Of a DNA stretch of 64,000 bases, positions 30,570-39,004 are shown in pieces. Location: the NCBI RefSeq assembly GCF_963676735.1, contig NZ_OY781464.1, positions 26,001 to 90,000 of the forward strand, given 5' to 3'. The position numbers were made by a program, and so were the translations under genes. A model generated the notes under the pieces. That model did not search any database, was not told the origin of the DNA, and was given only the letters and a program-made list of their open reading frames with translations. Numbering within the stretch: position 1 is the stretch's first letter; the number at the start of each line of letters is the position of its first letter. This stretch comes from an uncultured Draconibacterium sp. GTDB taxonomy: Bacteria; Bacteroidota; Bacteroidia; Bacteroidales; Prolixibacteraceae.

Positions 30570-31232
30570 TTACCAGTTTATTGGTTCCATTCCTTTTGAA
30601 ACAAGAAATTCGTTGGTACGGCTAAAATGCTTGTTGCCAAAAAAACCACGGCTTGCCGAAAGTGGCGATGGGTGCACTGAAGTTAAAACCAAATGTTTTT
30701 GCTGATCGATAAATTTACTCTTGCTGATGGCATAGTTTCCCCACAACAAAAAAACTACATTTTCTTTTTCCTTACTTATTTTCTCAATGGTAGCATCGGT
30801 AAATTGTTCCCACCCTTTTTTTTGATGCGAACCGGCCTGCTGGGCACGAACCGTTAAGGTGGCATTTAGCAGTAAAACTCCCTGCTGAGCCCAGGCGCTA
30901 AGGTTGCCACTTTCCGGAATGGGCTTGCCTATATCGCTGTTCAGTTCTTTAAAAATATTACGTAAACTGGGCGGGAACTTCACCCCATCGTTTACCGAAA
31001 AGCACAGGCCATGCGCTTGCCCGGGGCCATGGTAGGGGTCTTGTCCTAAAATTACAACCTTAACCTGGGTAAAAGGACAAAGATCAAAAGCATTAAAAAT
31101 AAGTTTGCCCGGCGGATAAATTCGTTGGGTGTTGTATTCGTTGCGTACAAAATCACTTAACTGTTTAAAATAATCTTTTTCAAACTCATCGTGCAGCTGT
31201 GTTTTCCAGCCGGCTTCAATTTTAACCTCCAT
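30570..31232 (-). CDS. ung: Uracil-DNA glycosylase (family 1)
   Basis: 220 residues. The water-activating loop 'VILGQDPYHGPGQAHGL', the uracil pocket 'LLLNATLTVRAQQAGSH' and the DNA-intercalation motif 'HPSPLSASRGFFG' are intact. It removes uracil from DNA. It is monocistronic and divergent from rmuC. Confidence 0.96.
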   Translation of the reverse strand: MEVKIEAGWKTQLHDEFEKDYFKQLSDFVRNEYNTQRIYPPGKLIFNAFDLCPFTQVKVVILGQDPYHGPGQAHGLCFSVNDGVKFPPSLRNIFKELNSDIGKPIPESGNLSAWAQQGVLLLNATLTVRAQQAGSHQKKGWEQFTDATIEKISKEKENVVFLLWGNYAISKSKFIDQQKHLVLTSVHPSPLSASRGFFGNKHFSRTNEFLVSKGMEPINW

Positions 31233-31361
31233 GCAATAAAACGTTATTTTCCTTTAAAAATAGAAAAATTAGCGGCGGCAGAAATCAAATCACTATTTTT
31301 TCTTTTTCGCGATTGAGCTTACCTGCATTTTTGTATTTTTAAGCTTCAAATAAAATCAAAA

Positions 31362-32711
31362 ATGGAAATAATTTATCTGCTTGCAGGAATGGTATTTGGT
31401 ACCGTTGCTGCTTTTCTATATTTAAAATTGAAAGCACAAAAGCGACAGTCGGAGGCTGAAAAAATACTTTTTGAAAAAGAAAATGCATACCTGGAACAAA
31501 AGGCTGAAATTGAAAAACAAACCCTGGTTTGGCAAGAGCGCTACAATGCATTAAAAACCGAAGCCGAAGAGTGGAAAGCTGATCTGGGCATCTACCGGGA
31601 AGAAAATAAAGCGCTGAATGTGCGACTTGAAAATGCCAAGGTACAGTTTGTAAATCAGGAGGAAAAGTTAAACGAGCAGAAGAAGGAACTGGAAGAGATG
31701 CAAAAAAGACTGACTACCGAATTTGAAAACCTGGCCAATAAAATTCTGGAAAAGAACAGCGAAAAATTTGCAGCTGCCAATCAAAAAAATATTGGCGATG
31801 TTTTGAATCCATTGAAGGAGAAAATACAGCTATTTGAGAAAAAAGTAGATGACACTTATAAGCAAGGATTAAAAGACCAGACCGACCTGAAAGCTGAACT
31901 AAAAAAATTATACGATCTGAATAATAAAATTAGCGAAGAAGCTAATAACCTTACCAAGGCGCTGAAGGGTGATGTTAAAAAACAAGGAAACTGGGGAGAA
32001 GTGGTGTTGGAACGCATTTTGGAACGCTCGGGATTAAACGAAGGAGAACAGGGCTATGAAAAACAGTTTAGCGATACCACAGAAGACGGCAAACGAATTC
32101 AACCCGACATCGTGATTAACTTGCCTGACAATAAGCATATTATTGTGGATTCAAAAGTGTCGATGGTTGCCTACGAAAGAGCAGTAAATGCTGATGACGA
32201 CGCAGAAAGAACAAAGTTTGTAAAAGAGCATTTATTAAGTATTAGAACCCACATAAAAGGCTTGAGCGAAAAACATTACCAAACAGCCAGTAAGCTAAAT
32301 TCGCCTGATTTTGTTTTGTTATTTATTCCAATAGAGGCTTCGTTTAGTGTGGCCATTCAGGAAGATCAGGAGTTGTTTTCGTATGCCTGGGATCAGAAGG
32401 TGGTAATGGTTAGTCCTTCAACCTTGTTAGCTACTTTACGCACCATATCGTCTATTTGGCAGCAGGAAAACCAAACCCGAAATGCCATAGAAATTGCCAA
32501 GCAGGGAGGAGCGCTTTACGACAAGTTTGTTGGATTTATCAGTGATATGGAAAACATTGGTAAAAATCTTGAAACGACAAGGAAAACATACGATGCAGCA
32601 CTGAACAAACTTCATACCGGTGCCGGTAACCTGGTTCGCCGGGTGGAAAACATTAAAAAACTGGGCGCTAAAGCCACAAAAGAATTGCCTCAGAAAATGT
32701 TGGATGAGTAA
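31362..32711 (+). CDS. rmuC: DNA recombination protein RmuC
   Basis: 449 residues: N-terminal membrane helix ('IIYLLAGMVFGTVAAFLYL'), a long coiled coil to about residue 200, then the RmuC nuclease-like domain ('GNWGEVVLERILERSGL', 'PDIVINLPDNKHIIVDSKVS'). Family members limit inversion of short inverted repeats. Length is typical. Confidence 0.92.
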   Translation: MEIIYLLAGMVFGTVAAFLYLKLKAQKRQSEAEKILFEKENAYLEQKAEIEKQTLVWQERYNALKTEAEEWKADLGIYREENKALNVRLENAKVQFVNQEEKLNEQKKELEEMQKRLTTEFENLANKILEKNSEKFAAANQKNIGDVLNPLKEKIQLFEKKVDDTYKQGLKDQTDLKAELKKLYDLNNKISEEANNLTKALKGDVKKQGNWGEVVLERILERSGLNEGEQGYEKQFSDTTEDGKRIQPDIVINLPDNKHIIVDSKVSMVAYERAVNADDDAERTKFVKEHLLSIRTHIKGLSEKHYQTASKLNSPDFVLLFIPIEASFSVAIQEDQELFSYAWDQKVVMVSPSTLLATLRTISSIWQQENQTRNAIEIAKQGGALYDKFVGFISDMENIGKNLETTRKTYDAALNKLHTGAGNLVRRVENIKKLGAKATKELPQKMLDE

Positions 32712-32754
32712 GAAAATTAAATGACACCATAAACAATCTTGTTGTTACGAATTA

Positions 32755-32792
32755 AATAAAAAAGGTGATTTCTAACAAAAGAAACCACCTTA
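32755..32792 (-). terminator. Intrinsic terminator for the leftward pyrC gene
   Basis: On the minus strand, stem AAGGTGGTTTC / GAAATCACCTT with one mismatch is followed by six T. Confidence 0.75.
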
Positions 32793-32886
32793 TGAATGTG
32801 TACTTATTTAACGAATAAGTTCTATTGTCATTAACGTATAAAGTGAGTTTTGGTTTTTAGTTGGGGAAATTTTCTGTTTTGTGGGT

Positions 32887-34230
32887 TTAAGGATTAAAGG
32901 TTACCGCCTGTCCTTTGTTGAAATGAAGGATTTTACCCTCGTTAAAAACCCGTAATCCATTTACAAAAGTAGTTACAACCTGGTTCGAAAACTCAGTGCG
33001 CTCAAATGGTGCCCAACCACATTTGTATAAAATATTTTCTGGTGCAACAATCCAGTTTTTGTTTGGATCAACCAAAACCAGGTCGGCAAAATAACCTTCA
33101 CGAATGTACCCCCGCTTGTTCACACGGAAAAGGTCAGCAGGAGCATGGCACATCTTTTCAATCACTTTCTCGGTTGTAATAAAACCTTTCTTACTTAATT
33201 CGAGCATGGCTACCAGCGAGTGTTGTACCAATGGCCCTCCCGATGGAGCTTTAAAGTAGGTGTTTGTTTTTTCCTCCAAAGTATGCGGGGCATGGTCCGT
33301 GGCAATCACATCAATTTTATCTGATAGCAACGCCTCCCACAAAGCTTCTTTGTCTTTTACGCATTTAACCGATGGATTCCATTTTATGCGGGTGCCGTAA
33401 TCAATGTAATCTCGCTCGTCGAACCACAGGTGATGCACACAAACCTCGGCTGTAATTTTTTTGTCAGCCACTTTGCCGGGCGCAAAAAGGCTCATTTCTT
33501 TTGCCGACGATAGGTGCAAAATGTGTAAGCGGGTATCGAATTTCGAGGCCAGCTCAACCGCTTTCGATGATGATTTGTAACAAGCCTCATCATTGCGGAT
33601 ATGGCAGTGCCGCGAAATAGGAACATTCTCACCATAACGCTGGCGGGCAATTTCAGTGTTGGCTTTTATAGTTGCTTCATCTTCGCAGTGTGTGGCAACC
33701 AGAGTTGGAGCATTTTTAAATATTTCAGACAGCGTTTTGTCGTCGTCAACCAACATATTTCCGGTTGAAGAGCCCATAAAAACTTTAATCCCACACACTT
33801 TTGTAGGATCGGTTTTTAGTACTTCCTGCAAATTATCGTTGGTGGCACCCATGTAAAACGAGTAGTTTACAGCCGAAACCTCAGCTGCCCTGTCGAATTT
33901 TTTCTGCAATTCTTCCTGTGTAACAGTTTGCGGATTGGTGTTGGGCATTTCCATATAAGTGGTAACACCACCGGCAGCAGCGGCTTTACTTTCTGTAGCA
34001 ATTTCGCCTTTGTGGGTTAAACCCGGTTCACGAAAATGTACCTGGTCGTCAATTACACCGGGTATTAAAAGCAAGCCAGTGGCATCAATAACTTCGGTTT
34101 GATTATTAACTACATCTGCCGGAACAACGTGGGGAAAAATCTTTTCTATTATTTCGCCATCAATTAAAACACTTCCTTTAAATTTTAATCCCTCGTTTAC
34201 TATTGTTGCGTCTTTTATTAGTGTTTTCAT
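32887..34230 (-). CDS. pyrC: Dihydroorotase (Bacteroidota type)
   Basis: 447 residues of amidohydrolase fold: 'PGVIDDQVHFREPGLTHKG', 'VTTYMEMPNTNPQTVT', the metal-bridging Lys in 'CGIKVFMGSSTGNM', 'THCEDEATI', 'LHILHLSSA' and 'ATDHAPHT'. The usual HxH of the first metal motif reads QxH here, which I recall as usual for the Bacteroidota branch (unverified). It cyclises carbamoyl-aspartate to dihydroorotate in pyrimidine synthesis. Confidence 0.92.
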   Translation of the reverse strand: MKTLIKDATIVNEGLKFKGSVLIDGEIIEKIFPHVVPADVVNNQTEVIDATGLLLIPGVIDDQVHFREPGLTHKGEIATESKAAAAGGVTTYMEMPNTNPQTVTQEELQKKFDRAAEVSAVNYSFYMGATNDNLQEVLKTDPTKVCGIKVFMGSSTGNMLVDDDKTLSEIFKNAPTLVATHCEDEATIKANTEIARQRYGENVPISRHCHIRNDEACYKSSSKAVELASKFDTRLHILHLSSAKEMSLFAPGKVADKKITAEVCVHHLWFDERDYIDYGTRIKWNPSVKCVKDKEALWEALLSDKIDVIATDHAPHTLEEKTNTYFKAPSGGPLVQHSLVAMLELSKKGFITTEKVIEKMCHAPADLFRVNKRGYIREGYFADLVLVDPNKNWIVAPENILYKCGWAPFERTEFSNQVVTTFVNGLRVFNEGKILHFNKGQAVTFNP

Positions 34231-34333
34231 CTCCCCAGTTTTTGATTTAAAACAAAGTTACTAAAATACGTTGATACCCTTTAGTCAGCCGACGATGAAA
34301 TTGTGTAATCCTTTGTCGAACGTCGAGTCTGGT

Positions 34334-34945
34334 TTATTGTTCAAATTCGAGGAGTATTGCTTCAATTTTATTCAGTACAGGTTTTTTCTTATTTGTCCAT
34401 GCTTTTTTCCCCATGTAAAATCCAAAACCCAGCAAACACCAAAATGCAGCCTGGAAAAGAAGGATGCCGGTTTCAAGTTCCAGGTTTCCAAAATGATTAG
34501 TAACAGACAATGTGGCGCCGGCATTTACAAGCAACAGAGTTGGTATAAGCCATAGTTGTTTCTTGTTTAAAAACAGATAGCTCTTTCTGGCATTTCTTAG
34601 AAATTGTTTTGGGGAATCGAGAAAACTTGAACGGCTAATTTCGTTAAAACGCTTGTGGGAAAATATAGCCAAAATAGCGAATGCCAAAACAAAGCAAGTG
34701 CCTGAAATACGGTCAGCCAACGTAAGGTCGGTGTCAGGGTTTAAAATGAAAACAGATAGATATGCAACAGCCCCAACGGCATATAAAATATACCTTCGGA
34801 AGTATTTTCTTCTGGTTTCTGCTTCCTCAATTCGCAGGGTGTTCAGGAAGGAAGATTCTTCGGTATTCTTACCCAAAATTCCAGTTGTTATTTCTGCCGG
34901 TGATTTTAGCTCTTTGTATTTTTCTGATAACAATTCAAAGTTCAT
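34334..34945 (-). CDS. Membrane protein of unknown function, partner of an ECF sigma factor
   Basis: 203 residues with a charged N-terminal segment of about 70 residues and four predicted helices in two pairs ('YILYAVGAVAYLSVFIL', 'ISGTCFVLAFAILAIF', 'LWLIPTLLLVNAGATLSV', 'LLFQAAFWCLLGFGFYM'). It overlaps the sigma-factor gene by 11 bp and follows it, the usual place of an anti-sigma factor, but no zinc or FecR motif is seen. An anti-sigma role is inference only. Confidence 0.7.
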   Translation of the reverse strand: MNFELLSEKYKELKSPAEITTGILGKNTEESSFLNTLRIEEAETRRKYFRRYILYAVGAVAYLSVFILNPDTDLTLADRISGTCFVLAFAILAIFSHKRFNEISRSSFLDSPKQFLRNARKSYLFLNKKQLWLIPTLLLVNAGATLSVTNHFGNLELETGILLFQAAFWCLLGFGFYMGKKAWTNKKKPVLNKIEAILLEFEQ

Positions 34946-35450
34946 TTTTCTGTTCCTCCATCATTTGTTTCAATTTCTTTTTAATCCGGTGAAATTTTAC
35001 CCTTATATTTCCTTCTGATATTCCAACAATTTCTGCAATTCGGGCGTGGTCGAGTCCTTCTAAAACTAAACTGATAATCGATTTTTCAGTAACAGGAAGC
35101 TGGTTAATTGCAACGAACATTGTTTTTAGTTCATTCTCAAGAATCGTTTTTCGGGCCAGGTTAACATCGTCTTCCGAAAGAATATCTTGTTTTATTTCCT
35201 GGCAGCGCCTGTCGTTGTTGTTCTGAAGCCGGCAATAATTAATTGCTGTATTTATCGATATTCTGTATATCCATGTATTTACATGACTTTCGTTTCGAAA
35301 CGATGCGAGGTTTTTCCAAATGTTGGTAAAAATCTCCTGAAACAGATCGTCGCGGTTGTGGCTACTTCGTACATAAGAACAACAGATTCGGAAAACACGG
35401 TCTTTATTCTCCTCAAAAAGATGTTTAAACTGAATTTCCTTGGTACTCAT
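34935..35450 (-). CDS. ECF-type RNA polymerase sigma factor
   Basis: 171 residues from ATG 35450; a TTG nine codons upstream is less likely. Region 2 reads 'YVRSSHNRDDLFQEIFTNIW' and region 4 has the HTH 'HARIAEIVGISEGNIRVKFH'. It directs RNA polymerase to alternative promoters. The overlapping downstream membrane protein is its likely regulator. Targets unknown. Confidence 0.9.
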   Translation of the reverse strand: MSTKEIQFKHLFEENKDRVFRICCSYVRSSHNRDDLFQEIFTNIWKNLASFRNESHVNTWIYRISINTAINYCRLQNNNDRRCQEIKQDILSEDDVNLARKTILENELKTMFVAINQLPVTEKSIISLVLEGLDHARIAEIVGISEGNIRVKFHRIKKKLKQMMEEQKNEL

Positions 35451-35519
35451 TTTTTGTTTTTCTAATTGCTTAGACAAAGCTTCCTGAATTTGTTACACCT
35501 GGTTACGAAATTAAGGTAT

Positions 35520-35545
35520 AAAAAAAGGCTGCACCAGGCAGCCTC
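35520..35545 (-). terminator. Intrinsic terminator after the polyprenol-phosphate glycosyltransferase
   Basis: On the minus strand, a perfect 6-bp stem GGCTGC / GCAGCC with loop CTGGT, then TTTTTTT. Confidence 0.85.
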
Positions 35546-35569
35546 TAAATTATGATGAATTGTTTTTTC

Positions 35570-36304
35570 TTAATTGTTTCGTTCGTATTTACGGGTGAAG
35601 CTTCGCAATTTCATCTTTAAAACACCCCAAAGTGCTTCGTTAAAAATACCTCCACTCATTTTCGATGTTCCTTCCTGCCGGTCGGTAAATACAATCGAAA
35701 TCTCTTTGATGTTAAATCCAAATTTATGGGCAGTAAATTTCATTTCAATCTGAAAACCATAGCCAATCAGTTTTATATTATCAAGATCAATAGTTTCCAG
35801 CACTTCTCGCTTCCAGCATACAAAGCCGGCAGTGGTATCGCGAACATCCATTCCGGTAACAATACGCACATACATTGATGCAAAATACGACATCAACACT
35901 CGTCCAAGTGGCCAGTTTACCACATTAATTCCGGTAATATACCTCGACCCGATAGCAACGTCAGCACCTTCATCAATGGCGCCAAACAGTTTTAGTAAAT
36001 CATCAGGATTATGCGAAAAATCGCAATCCATTTCGCAAACCGCTTCGTAATCTCTTTCAAGGGCCCATTTAAATCCTGCAATGTAAGCAGTGCCTAATCC
36101 AAGCTTTCCTTTTCTTTCCAATATATGTAGCTTTTCCGGAAACTCTTTCATCAGACGTTTTACAATTTCGGCCGTACCATCGGGCGAGTTATCTTCAACA
36201 ATTAATAAATGAAAAGGCTTTTCCATAGAAAAAACCTTGCGGATCATTTTTTCCACATTTTCCTTTTCATTATAAGTAGGTATGATTACTAAATTTTTCG
36301 ACAC
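35570..36304 (-). CDS. Polyprenol monophosphomannose synthase-like GT2 glycosyltransferase
   Basis: 244 residues of GT2 fold: 'VIIPTYNEKENVEKMI', 'IVEDNSPDGTAEIV', the metal motif 'CEMDCDFSHNPDDL', 'IGSRYITG' and 'DTTAGFVCWKREVLE'. The closest named family is dolichol/polyprenol-phosphate mannosyltransferase without a membrane extension. It would transfer a sugar from a nucleotide donor to polyprenyl phosphate at the inner membrane; the sugar is not certain. Confidence 0.87.
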   Translation of the reverse strand: MSKNLVIIPTYNEKENVEKMIRKVFSMEKPFHLLIVEDNSPDGTAEIVKRLMKEFPEKLHILERKGKLGLGTAYIAGFKWALERDYEAVCEMDCDFSHNPDDLLKLFGAIDEGADVAIGSRYITGINVVNWPLGRVLMSYFASMYVRIVTGMDVRDTTAGFVCWKREVLETIDLDNIKLIGYGFQIEMKFTAHKFGFNIKEISIVFTDRQEGTSKMSGGIFNEALWGVLKMKLRSFTRKYERNN

Positions 36305-36527
36305 TTTCCTGAATTATTAGATTTATCAAACGAAAATAAGGTTTTTAGTGTGAAAAACGCTTTGTTTCGAGGGCAATTAATTCGCAAAATATTTATTAAT
36401 ACTACAAGGGGGTGGATTACTAATTGTTTGGCTTGAGGTTAAAAAAGTGTTAAAATGATGTCAAACAGGCCGCCGGGGTGTCATCTATCTGTATAATTGC
36501 TGAAATTTGTGCCAGTTGAAAAGGTTA

Positions 36528-38099
36528 ATGCAACATTTTTCTATGGAAATTAAATGTAAAAAAGGTGGGGAGGAATGTTATGGTCTGAAGGAGATGACTT
36601 TACTTTTTGATATAAGTCAGCGATTAATTCAGAGCAAACAATTGAAGAATGATTTAAATACCATTGTAAAAATGGTGGCAGAATACCTTGGTGCCGAACG
36701 CTGCTTTTTAAACATTTTGAACCGCGAGAACGAACATATTTATATGGAGGCGGCTTATGGCGTTAATAATAGTCAGCAGGCACGGGCCAAATATAAACTC
36801 GGAGAAGGAATTACCGGCAAAGTGGTTCAAATGGCACGTCCGGTGGTGGTTGAAAAAATATCAAAATCGTCATTGTTTCTCAACCGGACAAACCAGGAAT
36901 TGTATAAAGATGGCAAAGAGCTCACTTTTGTTTGTGTGCCTGTAATAGATGAGGGTAAAGTTACCGGCACATTGAGTTTTGCGCGCGTATACAATCCATA
37001 TATAAGTTTTGATGAAGATACCCGACTGCTTTCGATTATTGGTTCGATGGTGGTTCGGGCAGCCTTACATCGCCAGGAAAGGCTGGAGGAACTGGAGACG
37101 CTGAAACAAAAAAATCTGGAGCTGGAAAGCCGAATATCGGGGCAAAAACACATGAACATGATCGGTAACTCGGGGAAAATGCGCGATGTGTTTTCGTTGG
37201 TGCAAATGGTTGGAAAAACCAATTCAACCGTACTGATTAGGGGAGAGAGTGGGGTAGGTAAGGAGTTGGTAGCCGATGCCATTCATGAAGCCAGTGCAAG
37301 AAAAGGAAAAACTTTTATAAAAGTAAATTGCTCGGCGCTTCCCGAATCGCTGATTGAAAGTGAGTTGTTTGGGCACGAGAAAGGAGCTTTTACCGGCGCC
37401 GATTCACAACGAAAAGGTCGTTTTGAACTGGCCAACGGAGGCACTATTTTTCTTGATGAGATTGGCGATATTCCGTTGTCGACACAGGTGAAATTGTTGC
37501 GGATGATTCAACAACGCGAGTTTGAGCGGGTAGGAGGTACACAAACCATAAAATCGGACGTACGGATTATCTGTGCTACCAACCGAAAGTTGGAAGAGAT
37601 GATAGAAAACGAAGAGTTTCGCGAGGATTTGTATTACCGGATTAATGTTTTCCCAATTTACATTCCATCGTTGCGCGAGCGCCGAGATGATATTCCGCAA
37701 TTGGTAGATCATTTTATTGGCAAATTCAATAAAGAAAACCAAACAAAAATTAAACGAATTACTACATCGGCACTCGATATGTTGATGGTTTACAAGTGGC
37801 CGGGAAACATTCGAGAGTTGGAAAACTGCATCGAGCGGGCGTGTATTTTAAGTACCGACAATGTGATTCACAGTTACAATTTACCACCGTCGTTACAAAC
37901 GGCCGGTTCGTCAAATACCAGCTCAAAAGGCGGAATGATGTACACCGTTGAACAGGTGGAAAAACAGTTGATTCGCGATGCATTAACATCAACAAAAGGG
38001 AATATTACCAAAGCTGCCGAAGAGCTGAAAATAACCGAACGAATGCTGGGCACACGACTGAAAAAGTACGAAATTGATGCATGGCGGTACAAAGTTTAA
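36528..38099 (+). CDS. nifA: NifA-like sigma-54-dependent transcriptional activator (GAF-AAA-Fis)
   Basis: About 523 residues from ATG 36528; ATG 36543 is an alternative start. The N-terminal GAF domain (about residues 30-175) is followed by a short coiled coil and an AAA+ domain with Walker A 'GESGVGKELVADAIH', the sigma-54 contact 'GAFTGAD', Walker B 'GGTIFLDEIGDI' and an arginine-finger region. The C-terminal Fis-type HTH is 'KGNITKAAEELKITERMLG' with 'RLKKYEIDAW'. This is the architecture of NifA/VnfA. The linker before the HTH lacks the C-x4-C pair of oxygen-sensitive NifA proteins. It lies 7.6 kb before nifH, which carries a -24/-12 promoter; activation of nif is an inference from family and context. 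Confidence 0.8.
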   Translation: MQHFSMEIKCKKGGEECYGLKEMTLLFDISQRLIQSKQLKNDLNTIVKMVAEYLGAERCFLNILNRENEHIYMEAAYGVNNSQQARAKYKLGEGITGKVVQMARPVVVEKISKSSLFLNRTNQELYKDGKELTFVCVPVIDEGKVTGTLSFARVYNPYISFDEDTRLLSIIGSMVVRAALHRQERLEELETLKQKNLELESRISGQKHMNMIGNSGKMRDVFSLVQMVGKTNSTVLIRGESGVGKELVADAIHEASARKGKTFIKVNCSALPESLIESELFGHEKGAFTGADSQRKGRFELANGGTIFLDEIGDIPLSTQVKLLRMIQQREFERVGGTQTIKSDVRIICATNRKLEEMIENEEFREDLYYRINVFPIYIPSLRERRDDIPQLVDHFIGKFNKENQTKIKRITTSALDMLMVYKWPGNIRELENCIERACILSTDNVIHSYNLPPSLQTAGSSNTSSKGGMMYTVEQVEKQLIRDALTSTKGNITKAAEELKITERMLGTRLKKYEIDAWRYKV

Positions 38100-38160
38100 T
38101 GTAAGAATTTCTAAATTCGTATATGTTTAACTATTATCGCAATTAAGTATTCTGGCATTA

Positions 38161-38643
38161 ATGCATTCAGATATGAATAAAAAACTCATTCAGGTTGATC
38201 TGCAAAATCCTCTTCATTGCGCGCAGGTGGTACATCTGCTAAACGACTATATGGAAGATGAAATGGGGATCAGCGAACCGATGCCCGACGGACTTGGCCC
38301 TAAAATTATTGAGGGACTAAAACGGCATACGGCATACATGGGATTTTTTGTTTGTATCGGAGATAACTTTGCGGGGCTTGCCAATTGCAACCTCAATTTT
38401 TCTACCTGGAGAGCCAGTCCGCTTATTAATATTCACGACCTGATCGTTTCTCCCGATTTCCGTCAGCAGGGAGTTGGCCTGTTTCTGTTAAAAGGTATCG
38501 AGAATTATGCTATCGAAAATGGTTACTGCCGGATAAATCTCGAAGTTCGTCACGATAATTTTAAAGCACAGAACCTGTATCGCAAAGCCGGATTTAAGGA
38601 ATGCGAACCCAATAATTTCTTCTGGGAAAACAAGTTGAAGTAG
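38161..38643 (+). CDS. GNAT-family N-acetyltransferase
   Basis: 160 residues of GNAT fold: motif A 'VSPDFRQQGVGLFLLKGI' (acetyl-CoA pyrophosphate loop) and motif B 'LEVRHDNFKAQNLYRKAGF'. The acceptor is unknown. It lies 61 bp after the NifA-like gene on the same strand, so it may be co-transcribed, though no link to nitrogen fixation is evident. Confidence 0.85.
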   Translation: MHSDMNKKLIQVDLQNPLHCAQVVHLLNDYMEDEMGISEPMPDGLGPKIIEGLKRHTAYMGFFVCIGDNFAGLANCNLNFSTWRASPLINIHDLIVSPDFRQQGVGLFLLKGIENYAIENGYCRINLEVRHDNFKAQNLYRKAGFKECEPNNFFWENKLK

Positions 38644-38691
38644 TAGAGCTCTGACACCATATTTTGATTATAAACACAAATTATTGTTAAA

Positions 38692-38907
38692 TGCAAAGAG
38701 GGCCATTTTTTCAACAAAACGCATCTCTTTGCACTTATAGGTGGGTATTTTCTTAAGAAAACACAGCCCTTTGCAATTAAAGGGGGGCATAATTGCAAAA
38801 AAGTGTATCCCTTTGCACTTATAATCACCTGTTTTTTCAGAAAAACGCTGCCCTTTGCATACAAATAGATGTGTTTGGGACAAAAAATGCTGCCCTTTAA
38901 CTGCAAC
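38692..38907. repeat. Tandem 42-bp degenerate repeat array (about 5 units)
   Basis: Five units of about 42 bp share the core GCnnCCCTTTGCA(C/T)TTATA and a T/A-rich middle. Period 42 keeps the minus strand open, which would read as 14-residue repeats of the type 'AKGxVFLxKxPxIS'. There is no start or ribosome-binding context that makes it a convincing gene. It lies between the GNAT gene and the terminator of the efflux operon. Confidence 0.65.
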
Positions 38908-38939
38908 GATAGTGATTTGGTAACACCGGCTGACATAAA

Positions 38940-38982
38940 TAAAAAAAGGGCCATCCGTTTCCGAACGACCCCTTTCAGTTAT
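38940..38982 (-). terminator. Intrinsic terminator for the RND efflux operon
   Basis: On the minus strand an imperfect stem AAAGGG...CCCTTT with internal GTT/AAC pairs is followed by seven T, just past the TolC-like gene. Confidence 0.7.
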
Positions 38983-39004
38983 GAATCTACTTGTTCTATA
39001 TAAT

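Noticed and set aside
38550..38954. Possible repeat protein on the minus strand
   Set aside because: It overlaps the GNAT gene and a terminator, and the open frame is explained by the 42-bp period.
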